NCBI GenBank assembly: GCA_022576105.1
Contig: JACZRM010000060.1
Coordinates: forward strand, 1 to 8,563
Length of the DNA stretch: 8,563 nt
Source: Chloroflexota bacterium
Lineage (GTDB): Bacteria; Chloroflexota; Dehalococcoidia; UBA3495
Direction: 5' to 3'
Positions 1 to 5,430 of the stretch are shown in pieces. The translations under genes and the position numbers were made by a program. Each line of letters opens with the position of its first letter. The stretch's first letter is position 1. The notes under the pieces were generated by a model, which saw nothing but the letters and a program-made list of their open reading frames with translations, was not told the origin of the DNA and did no database searches.

Positions 1-1826
1 AGGCTCACCCAGAACAGCATCAAGTCAGACACCCTGGTCACCCCGACGGTTTGCTCCAGAAACCGGCCGGCCAACGTAGCCACCAGCCCCACCAACACCA
101 ATTTGTGCCAGTCTGAGTAACTCTTCGATTTCCCAATAAGTTGATAAACGCCGACGCAGAAGACGGCCAGGAAAATGCCAAACGAGCCCAGCAATCCCAG
201 CAGCCCTTGTTCTACGCCTTGGTTCAGGATGAAATTATGGGCGTGGTCAGGTTCGGCAGGCAGGTAACTAGCATCCAGAGGAACGCTTACCAATAGGTAG
301 GTGTAACGAAACATGTCCGGACCGTATCCCACCAGAGGGCGCAGCCAGCGCAGGCTCAAATCGTCGAACTCGAACCATGGGTGGTCCCGCATCAGGACCA
401 GCGAGCCTTTCCAAATATTGACCCGGTTGCCAATGTCTCCGCTGAGGACCGAGCCGGTCACTGAGGCGAATCGGTCCGTCACCTCAATGCTCAGGTCATT
501 GGCGGGAGTGGTAGCGGGACTGCCTTCATTTGGCGCCGTTGCGTCGCTATTGGTAGAAATTCGGTCGGCCAATGGGAAAACCACAAATATCCCAAAGGCC
601 ATCGCAGCGGCTACCCCCACCGCCATGATTAGTGCGCTGATCAAGCGGGCGTTAATCGACCCGGACAACCTGTGGTGTCCCGACCAGGCCACCAATCTTT
701 GGCTGATTGGGCCCAGCGGGAGGGAATGCCGAAAGGTTGTGGCAGCAGTGATGACGACGGCCGTTGCCAGCGGAATCCACAACCAGAGGCCGATGTTAGC
801 GGTTACTCCGGATCCAGACCACTGGACGATTACCCCGGTTAACAGGGCCGACCAGCCCAGCAGTAGGCTGGCTCGTCCAAAACCCCGCCAGCCGACAAAC
901 AAAAGGGATAACAGCAAAAACCCGCACAAGGCCAGGAGTGTACCCAGCCAAGGGCCTCGGCTAAAAGTAAAGATCATCCCCAGAAATTGGACTGTCAGGA
1001 TGGCTACCCACCCTGCCAACGCCAATAAATTAACCATCGGTGACCCTGAAGGACGGGTGGATTGCTGGGCAGCACTCAATCGCTGAAGCGAGACGCTGGC
1101 TAGCAGCAGTGAGATTGATATTGGTATCAGCATGGCGGCGCCGGCAAACACTGCGTTGCCCAGTGTGGAGGTTACTCTGGCCCCGCCCAGGCTTGGCGAT
1201 TCTGCAATGCCAAAAAAGGAGACCTGGTAATGCTGCGCGACGGCAAAGGCTGCTACCATTACGCCCGTCACTACTATCGCGCTCAGCAGTCGCCATAATT
1301 GGGGGCGGGTCTTCAGATGGGCGGTGATGACACCAAACAGAAGCAGGTGGGCAACCATTGTGTAGGCATTGAGCCCATCCTGGCCCGGGATTTCCCCCCA
1401 CAGGCTGACCTTCACCGATGCTGAAAAGACGGTGCTAACCAGGGTAGAGAGCAGAAAGAACCACACCGCCAGGATCAACCATCGAGTGGGTTGTTCCCGC
1501 AGCCAGACCAGCGGCTGGGACCAGCACGTGGAAAGCCTTGGCCTCGGGTCTTGTCTCTTGAACCAGCCCACTAAGGGGAAGCGGCCACCAAGGCCCCATT
1601 CGACGAGCCAGAGAACGGCCATCAATCCCACCAGAGTGCGCAAGATGGCAATCTTGGGTATTTCTACAAAGGCGATCACCGCCTCGGAGAAGACATAGTC
1701 TGGGTCTAAAAAGGCCACCGGCACCAGCACCACGGTGAGCAGCCATAGCGCTTCCATGGTCCGGTTGATCCAGGCCGAAACAGCGACCGTTGGGAGTCCA
1801 GTTGTGGCGGTGCTATTGGTAGTCAA
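1..1826 (-). CDS. O-antigen ligase/polymerase (Wzy/WaaL) family membrane protein, 3' end outside window
   Basis: Translating the minus strand gives 608 uninterrupted codons from a TTG at 1826-1824 to the window edge, so the C-terminus is missing. The protein is strongly hydrophobic with many predicted membrane segments (about residues 25-40, 60-78, 117-133, 155-169, 183-199, 223-244, 266-288, 292-311, 320-333, 347-362, 396-420, 541-562, 576-592). Family signatures are TFSRGPWLG (287-295), a large loop (about 421-540) with GNRVNIWKGSLVLMRDHP (466-483), GYGPDMFRY (500-508) and DHAHNFILNQGVEQGLLGL (528-546). Arg290 and His530 match the conserved Arg and His of the Wzy_C/WaaL family, which transfers undecaprenyl-linked glycans in the inner membrane, facing the periplasm or cell exterior. 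The start is uncertain: TTG 1826 has AGGA only 3 nt upstream, while ATG 1757 would cut off the WINRTMEALWLL segment that I recall as typical of relatives. It lies behind a terminator and its own candidate promoter. Polymerase and ligase cannot be told apart here; a C-terminal TPR region may follow. Confidence 0.87.
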   Translation of the reverse strand, partial: MTTNSTATTGLPTVAVSAWINRTMEALWLLTVVLVPVAFLDPDYVFSEAVIAFVEIPKIAILRTLVGLMAVLWLVEWGLGGRFPLVGWFKRQDPRPRLSTCWSQPLVWLREQPTRWLILAVWFFLLSTLVSTVFSASVKVSLWGEIPGQDGLNAYTMVAHLLLFGVITAHLKTRPQLWRLLSAIVVTGVMVAAFAVAQHYQVSFFGIAESPSLGGARVTSTLGNAVFAGAAMLIPISISLLLASVSLQRLSAAQQSTRPSGSPMVNLLALAGWVAILTVQFLGMIFTFSRGPWLGTLLALCGFLLLSLLFVGWRGFGRASLLLGWSALLTGVIVQWSGSGVTANIGLWLWIPLATAVVITAATTFRHSLPLGPISQRLVAWSGHHRLSGSINARLISALIMAVGVAAAMAFGIFVVFPLADRISTNSDATAPNEGSPATTPANDLSIEVTDRFASVTGSVLSGDIGNRVNIWKGSLVLMRDHPWFEFDDLSLRWLRPLVGYGPDMFRYTYLLVSVPLDASYLPAEPDHAHNFILNQGVEQGLLGLLGSFGIFLAVFCVGVYQLIGKSKSYSDWHKLVLVGLVATLAGRFLEQTVGVTRVSDLMLFWVS

Positions 1827-1914
1827 TATTCCTGCGTTTCAATGCGGTTTGAGTCATGGTATTCAACACCGATTTGGTATGGCCGCCCGCTGCGGCGGTG
1901 TCGATTGGCTGCAT
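1813..1914 (-). CDS. Possible 33-residue leader peptide overlapping the ligase start
   Basis: An ATG at 1914-1912 preceded by GGAG with 5-nt spacing opens a 33-codon frame ending in TAG at 1815-1813. It overlaps the TTG start of the ligase frame by 14 nt in a different frame, an arrangement that could couple translation. The peptide begins MQPIDTAAAGGHTK and ends KRRNIDYQ; it has no membrane segment or recognisable domain. The start lies 17 nt below an extended -10 element, which would leave a leader of about 11 nt, so promoter, ribosome site and ORF are correctly spaced. It could be a leader peptide, the displaced N-terminus of the ligase (frameshift or assembly error), or chance. I recognise no homologue. 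Confidence 0.3.
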   Translation of the reverse strand: MQPIDTAAAGGHTKSVLNTMTQTALKRRNIDYQ

Positions 1915-1919
1915 CTATT

Positions 1920-1923
1920 CTCC
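1920..1923 (-). promoter_or_regulatory. Shine-Dalgarno of the putative leader ORF
   Basis: GGAG on the minus strand sits 5 nt before ATG 1914. It is a better ribosome site than any upstream of the ligase's own TTG or ATG candidates, which is why the small ORF is worth listing. Confidence 0.35.
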
Positions 1924-1931
1924 GCCGATAC

Positions 1932-1940
1932 AGTATATCA
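1932..1940 (-). promoter_or_regulatory. Extended -10 promoter before the ligase gene
   Basis: Minus strand reads TGATATACT, matching the extended -10 consensus TGnTATAAT with one mismatch in the hexamer. No good -35 hexamer is seen at 16-18 bp, which is acceptable for extended -10 promoters. It lies 60 bp downstream of the terminator that closes the preceding unit and just before a Shine-Dalgarno and ATG. The same nine bases precede the dehydrogenase gene. It also sits in a small dyad, GATA-TACTG-TATC. Confidence 0.45.
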
Positions 1941-2001
1941 AGCCGGTGCGTCAGGGCCATGCTGCGGTGATTCCTCCCGACGGCGTTTATTGGTTGCGCG
2001 T

Positions 2002-2037
2002 AAAAAACCAAGGGACAGACTTTAAAATCTGTCCCTT
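2002..2037 (-). terminator. Rho-independent terminator after the phosphoglycosyl transferase gene
   Basis: On the minus strand AAGGGACAGA (2037-2028) pairs perfectly with TCTGTCCCTT (2019-2010) around an 8-nt loop, followed by GG and then six T (2007-2002). The stem starts 4 nt after the TAA stop of the upstream gene. The position, 10-bp perfect stem and T-run fit an intrinsic terminator ending the dehydrogenase-transferase unit. On the plus strand no T-run follows the stem, so it looks one-directional. The GGGACAGA/TCTGTCCC stem sequence also resembles dispersed intergenic palindromes seen in some environmental genomes. Confidence 0.8.
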
Positions 2038-2041
2038 AAAT

Positions 2042-2803
2042 CTAAATCTTATTTTCTCTGGACTCCCATCTAGCCCGCAGAGTTATCCATAACGACAGAA
2101 AGATGAGCCGGATATCGAACCACAGACTCTGGCGGTCGGCATAGATGGCGTCGTACTGGTATTTCTGCTCCCGGGGAACATCTCTGGGCGCAAATATCTG
2201 GGCAATGCCGGTCAATCCGGGGCGCAGCTTGGCGCGTTCCTCAAATCCGGGCACGGCTTCATCCGGCAAATCGGCGTCCTGTCCCTGGGTTTGGACTTCA
2301 TCGATGGGCAGCGCTCTGGGGCCAACCCAACTCATGTCCCCTTTCAAGATGTTCAGAAGTTGGGGCATCTCATCCAGGCTGGTGGCCCGCAGGAAGCGGC
2401 CCACCCGGGTAATGCGAGGGTCGTTTTCCTGGGCCTGGATGTGCCCGAATTTCTCGACGGCATTGGGCACCATGGTCCTGAATTTGTAGACGTTTATGGT
2501 GCTCTTGTCTTTGCCCCAGCGTTCCTGAATGAACAGGATCGGGCCCCGGTCCTCCAGCTTGATGGCAACACTGAAGATCAACCACATTGGAGCGGAGATC
2601 GTCAACCCGGCCAGCACCACCAACAGGTCGAAGAGACGCTTCAACGGGTAGCCTCCGCCGGAACTACTTGCCGAATCGTCTGCCGCAACATCGGCTCCGG
2701 GCGACCCGTTGCGGCGGTTCCCGTTAACCCAGGAAGGCACTTCCGGGCCCGTGAAATGCTGGGGGTCCTCCATCATTTGGTACTCTAGCTGGCTTTGTCT
2801 CAT
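2042..2803 (-). CDS. Polyprenyl-phosphate sugar-1-phosphate transferase (monotopic phosphoglycosyl transferase)
   Basis: The 253-residue product is a bacterial sugar transferase of the PglC/WcaJ catalytic-domain type. It would move a sugar-1-phosphate from a UDP-sugar to undecaprenyl phosphate at the inner face of the membrane, the first committed step of repeat-unit assembly. Evidence in order: a polar Ser/Gly/Asp-rich N-terminus (1-52); KRLFDLLVV and a hydrophobic stretch containing Pro72 (about 55-82), matching the re-entrant helix; FIQERWGKDKSTINVYKFRTM (91-111); SLDEMPQLLNILKGDMSWVGPR (142-163) with the catalytic Asp144-Glu145 dyad; RPGLTGIAQI (194-203); and WFDIRLIFLSLWI (228-240). It lacks the large N-terminal membrane domain of full-length WcaJ/WbaP. 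It begins 24 nt after the dehydrogenase stop. The start could instead be Met10 or Met11, since the SD of Met1 (AGG touching ATG) is poor. Sugar specificity cannot be read. Confidence 0.93.
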   Translation of the reverse strand: MRQSQLEYQMMEDPQHFTGPEVPSWVNGNRRNGSPGADVAADDSASSSGGGYPLKRLFDLLVVLAGLTISAPMWLIFSVAIKLEDRGPILFIQERWGKDKSTINVYKFRTMVPNAVEKFGHIQAQENDPRITRVGRFLRATSLDEMPQLLNILKGDMSWVGPRALPIDEVQTQGQDADLPDEAVPGFEERAKLRPGLTGIAQIFAPRDVPREQKYQYDAIYADRQSLWFDIRLIFLSLWITLRARWESRENKI

Positions 2804-2827
2804 CCTACTGGCAGCAGTCCCTCAAAC

Positions 2828-4174
2828 TTACAACTTGACCACATTGGGTCGTGGGCCCAGGCTCCTGGTGGCGTTAACGGCGTCAATCACCAACTGATTG
2901 TTCTTTACCACCTCTGCCCAGTCAAAATAACTATGATTCACCAGGATGACGGCGGCGTCGAACTCTTGCCGTGCGGCCTGGTCCAAGCCCAGGCTATGGA
3001 ATTGGCGGCCGGAAAGACAGATTTCCGGCACGTGCTGGTCGCTGTAGGTAATTTCGGCGCCCCGTTCCATCAGCAGTTCGGCAACTCGCAGGGCCGGAGA
3101 ATTGCGGGTATCCTGAACGTTCTCCTTGAAGCTGACTCCCAGCAGCAACAAGCGGGCTTTTTTCAGGGGTTTCTCGTGGTCGCCCAGGATGTCCACGATA
3201 CGGGAAACTGCATAGTAGGGCTGATTGTCGTTGATACGGGCCGCCAGCTCGATAAAGTTCACGTAGCAGTCGTATTCTTTGGCCTTCCACGATAGGTAGA
3301 AGGGGTCAACCGGGATGCAATGGCCCCCGACGCCAATGCCGGGATAAAAGGGCATAAATCCGAAGGGCTTGGACGAAGCCGCCCGGATCACTTCCCAAAT
3401 GTCGATATCCATTCGGTGGCATACTCCGGCCAGCTCATTGACCAGAGCGATGTTTACGCTCCTGAACACGTTCTCCAGGAGCTTGGTCATCTCGGCGATT
3501 TTGGGGGAGTTGACCGGTATCACCTGTTCCACGAACTTGGAGAAAAACAGAGTCGTCAACTGGGTGCATTGCTGGGTGACTCCCCCCACCACCTTGGGGA
3601 TGTTGCGAACTACAAATTCCTGGTTGCCGTAGTCGATGCGCTCTGGGGAGAAGGCCAGGAAAAAGTCCTGGCCCACTTGCCGGCCCGATTTCTGAAGTTG
3701 GGTCATGACCAGTTCTTCAGTGGTGCCGGGATAGGTGGTGCTCTGCAGGATGACCAGCTGCCGGTGGCCCAGGTTCTGGCTCAGGTTGTCCACCGCACTT
3801 TGCAGTGCGCCAAGTTCCGGCTCTTTGTGGGTGTTCACCGGAGTGGGCACACAGATGACCAGGATGTCGAGTCCTTTAACCACCCGATAATCAGAGGTGG
3901 CGCAGATGTATTTATCTTGGACCAGCGGGGCCAGCGTGCCGCTCTCGACGTCCTGTATATAGCTGTTTCCGGCGTTGATGCTGTCAACCCGCTCCTGATT
4001 CACGTCGATACCGGTCACGGTGAATCCCGCCTGCGCACAGGCGACCATCGTCGGCACCCCCACGTAGCCCAGCCCAATGACGCCGACTTTTGCGTTGCAC
4101 CGGTCAATCTTCTGGGTCAATTCGGCGGCAGCGGACGAAACATTGTCACTGCCGGTGGAGATGGGGGTCGTCAT
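2828..4174 (-). CDS. UDP-N-acetylhexosamine 6-dehydrogenase (WbpA/WecC-type UDP-sugar dehydrogenase)
   Basis: The 448-residue protein belongs to the UDP-glucose/GDP-mannose dehydrogenase family, which oxidises C6 of a nucleotide sugar to a uronic acid with two NAD+. The N-terminal Rossmann fold has GLGYVG (34-39) after an extra 28-residue leader. The middle has STTYPGTTEE (145-154), FSPERI (175-180) and KLLENVFRSVNIALVNE (231-247, with Lys231 and Asn235). Catalytic Cys286 lies in GVGGHCIPVDPFYLSWKAKEY, and the C-terminal UDP-binding domain starts near LLLLGVSFKENVQDTRNSP (342-360). The FYPG.GVGGHCIPVDPFYLSWKA form is the one I associate with UDP-GlcNAc 6-dehydrogenases (WbpA) more than with UDP-glucose dehydrogenases. 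With a WecB homologue in the same cluster, UDP-ManNAcA is a likely end product. A weak SD (GAGG, 13 nt away) precedes the ATG, and a four-codon ATG...TGA frame ends over the start as ATGA. Confidence 0.93.
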   Translation of the reverse strand: MTTPISTGSDNVSSAAAELTQKIDRCNAKVGVIGLGYVGVPTMVACAQAGFTVTGIDVNQERVDSINAGNSYIQDVESGTLAPLVQDKYICATSDYRVVKGLDILVICVPTPVNTHKEPELGALQSAVDNLSQNLGHRQLVILQSTTYPGTTEELVMTQLQKSGRQVGQDFFLAFSPERIDYGNQEFVVRNIPKVVGGVTQQCTQLTTLFFSKFVEQVIPVNSPKIAEMTKLLENVFRSVNIALVNELAGVCHRMDIDIWEVIRAASSKPFGFMPFYPGIGVGGHCIPVDPFYLSWKAKEYDCYVNFIELAARINDNQPYYAVSRIVDILGDHEKPLKKARLLLLGVSFKENVQDTRNSPALRVAELLMERGAEITYSDQHVPEICLSGRQFHSLGLDQAARQEFDAAVILVNHSYFDWAEVVKNNQLVIDAVNATRSLGPRPNVVKL

Positions 4175-4214
4175 TGTCGTTGCATAACCTCGGTAATGCC
4201 GATGGGAATTCGGT

Positions 4215-4223
4215 AGTATATCA
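4215..4223 (-). promoter_or_regulatory. Extended -10 promoter before the dehydrogenase gene
   Basis: Minus strand TGATATACT matches TGnTATAAT with one mismatch and lies 40 nt before the ATG at 4174, giving an expected 5' leader of about 33 nt. No convincing -35 is visible. It is downstream of the REP-like hairpins in the 247-bp spacer, so the dehydrogenase-transferase pair probably has its own transcript. The identical 9-mer occurs upstream of the ligase gene. Confidence 0.45.
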
Positions 4224-4234
4224 GTTCAGTCCTC

Positions 4235-4313
4235 GTCATTCCGGCGTAAGCCGGGATCCATCCGAACCGTTCAGTCACGTCTGTATCTAGACACCGGCCT
4301 TCGCCGGTGTGAC
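4235..4313. repeat. REP-like paired palindromes
   Basis: Two hairpins lie in this spacer. The first is ATTCCGGC-GTAA-GCCGGGAT (4238-4257, one G-T pair); the second is ACACCGGC-CTTC-GCCGGTGT (4291-4310, perfect 8-bp stem, 4-nt loop). The outer arms GTCATTCCGGC (4235-4245) and GCCGGTGTGAC (4303-4313) are also near-complementary (9 of 11), so the unit can fold as one large imperfect stem. This GTCATTCC.GC...AAGC.GG.AT.CA style is typical of dispersed intergenic REP/MITE-like elements. Only one copy is in the window. It may also attenuate or protect transcripts reading out of the upstream epimerase gene; no T-run follows, so it is not a normal terminator. Confidence 0.65.
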
Positions 4314-4378
4314 TGGTAGAATCTCATTGCTGGTATAGCAGACTGATACACCACCCGGAATTCTCATCGATTGGTCGA

Positions 4379-4410
4379 GTTTCCCGTTCGCGGTCACCGC
4401 GGATTGAAAC
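4379..4410. repeat. Solitary CRISPR-repeat-like 32-bp palindrome
   Basis: The plus strand has a 32-base segment beginning GTTTCCCG and ending GGATTGAAAC. Its ends are inverted (GTTTC/GAAAC) and its centre is the perfect dyad CGCGGT-C-ACCGCG (4389-4401). Length, inverted ends, internal palindrome and the ATTGAAAC terminus resemble CRISPR direct repeats of several type I and III systems. There is no second copy at a repeat-spacer distance on either side and no cas gene in the window, so this is not an array. It lies 12 bases beyond the stop of the upstream epimerase gene and could equally be a chance palindrome or a protein-binding site. Confidence 0.3.
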
Positions 4411-4421
4411 ACAGCAACCAG

Positions 4422-5342
4422 TTAGTTGGTCGAATTAAACCAGGCGATGTAATTGCGAACTCCTTCGTCAATGGACACTGACGGATGGAAGTCCAACTCT
4501 TTGCTGGCTTTTGCGATAGTCGCCACGCTGTCGCGTACTTCTCCAGAGCGCGGTGGGGCGTATTTGATCTCCACGTCTTTTTCCACGGCGTTGATTACGC
4601 TCTGGGCCAGTTGATTTACCGTGGTCGCCACGCCGGTGCCGATGTTAAACACCCCATTTGCTTCGTGCTGCATGGCCAGAAGGTTGGCGCGGACAATGTC
4701 CCTAACGTCAATAAAGTCCCGGGTCTGCTCTCCATCGCCATAAATGGTGAACGGCTGACCCTCCAGGACCTTTTCCGCAAATATGGGCAGCACGTTGCCA
4801 TAGGGGTTGAAGTGTTGCAAAGCGCCGTAGACGTTGAAGTACCGAAGGCAGGCAATTCGCAGGCCGTATTCGGCGCCCAGAATCAAGCAATACCTTTCGG
4901 CGGCGTACTTGCTCAAACCATAGGGGGACATGGGTTCTTTGGGATGGGCTTCATCCACCGGAATATACTGGGTCTCGCCGAAAATGGCGCTGGACGAAGA
5001 GTATACAATTTGCTTCAGATTCTGTTGGTGGCAGGCCTGCAGCAAGTTGATGGTCCCGACCACGTTGGTTATCAAGTCGGTTTGAGGCCTTTCCATGGAC
5101 AGCACATTGCCAACCTGAGCCGCCATGTGAAAGACCACGTCGGCTTGTTTGACCGCGGCCACCACGTCCTCGTAGACGCAGACATCGCCCTGGCAAATTG
5201 TTATATCAGGGCTGCTGGGCAGATTTTCCGGGCTGCTGTTGGAGAAATTATCCAATACCAACACCGAGTGGCCAAGCTTGAGAAGTTCAGGGACCAGATT
5301 CGAGCCGATGAATCCGGCCGCACCGGTAACCAGGGCACGCAC
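4422..5342 (-). CDS. UDP-glucose/UDP-GlcNAc 4-epimerase-like extended SDR
   Basis: The 306-residue cytoplasmic enzyme has all the marks of a sugar-nucleotide 4-epimerase. It has the NAD-binding GAAGFIG (7-13) with acidic Asp31 for NAD, FHMAAQ (71-76), the SSSSAIFG serine segment (115-122), catalytic Tyr141-x3-Lys145 in SPYGLSKYAAE, RYFNVYGALQHFNPYGNVLPIF (167-188) and YGDGEQTRDFIDVRDI (201-216). It probably interconverts gluco and galacto forms of UDP-hexoses or UDP-HexNAc; which one cannot be read. The start is GTG at 5342, supported by GAGGG 9 nt upstream and by the MRALVTGAAGFIG N-terminus being the usual beginning of the fold. It follows the preceding SDR gene by 76 bp and is the last gene before the 247-bp spacer. 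Other SDR activities, such as 4,6-dehydratase, are less likely because the STDEVYG motif is absent. Confidence 0.9.
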   Translation of the reverse strand: MRALVTGAAGFIGSNLVPELLKLGHSVLVLDNFSNSSPENLPSSPDITICQGDVCVYEDVVAAVKQADVVFHMAAQVGNVLSMERPQTDLITNVVGTINLLQACHQQNLKQIVYSSSSAIFGETQYIPVDEAHPKEPMSPYGLSKYAAERYCLILGAEYGLRIACLRYFNVYGALQHFNPYGNVLPIFAEKVLEGQPFTIYGDGEQTRDFIDVRDIVRANLLAMQHEANGVFNIGTGVATTVNQLAQSVINAVEKDVEIKYAPPRSGEVRDSVATIAKASKELDFHPSVSIDEGVRNYIAWFNSTN

Positions 5343-5351
5343 TAAATTAAT

Positions 5352-5356
5352 CCCTC
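5352..5356 (-). promoter_or_regulatory. Shine-Dalgarno fixing the GTG start of the 4-epimerase-like gene
   Basis: GAGGG on the minus strand, 9 nt before GTG 5342. It supports this non-ATG start, which also gives the standard N-terminal length for the family. Confidence 0.7.
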
Positions 5357-5402
5357 ACATATTGGTTGCTTGGGCCAAGACCGCATAGCTGAACCTGGCG
5401 CT

Positions 5403-5430
5403 GCCTAGCCTGGTTTGCCTAGCTTGGTTT
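5403..5430. repeat. 14-bp tandem duplication across a stop codon
   Basis: GCCTAGCCTGGTTT (5403-5416) is followed directly by GCCTAGCTTGGTTT (5417-5430), differing at one base. The second unit contains the TAG stop (5421-5419 on the minus strand) of the SDR gene. The duplication lengthens the intergenic spacer without altering the protein. Confidence 0.85.

Noticed and set aside
313..1086. 257-codon plus-strand frame
   Set aside because: It is antisense to the ligase frame, gives a Pro/Arg/Ser-rich product with no domain, and the opposite strand has clear family motifs.
1823..2011. 62-codon minus-strand frame starting at TTG 2011
   Set aside because: Its start lies inside the terminator stem and T-run, there is no ribosome site, and the Arg/His-rich translation has no domain.
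3320..4216. 298-codon plus-strand frame
   Set aside because: Antisense shadow of the dehydrogenase; His/Gly/Val-rich translation with no recognisable motif.
4291..4310. Intrinsic terminator for the 4-epimerase-like gene
   Set aside because: The hairpin is strong, but no T-run follows on either strand; a REP-like repeat explains it better.
4330..4345. Another promoter-like TGCTATACC on the minus strand
   Set aside because: It has no -35, lies upstream of the REP-like hairpins and is a weaker match than the site at 4215-4223.
4379..4410. A CRISPR array
   Set aside because: Only one repeat-like unit is present; no second copy follows at 60-75 bp on either side and no cas gene is in the window.
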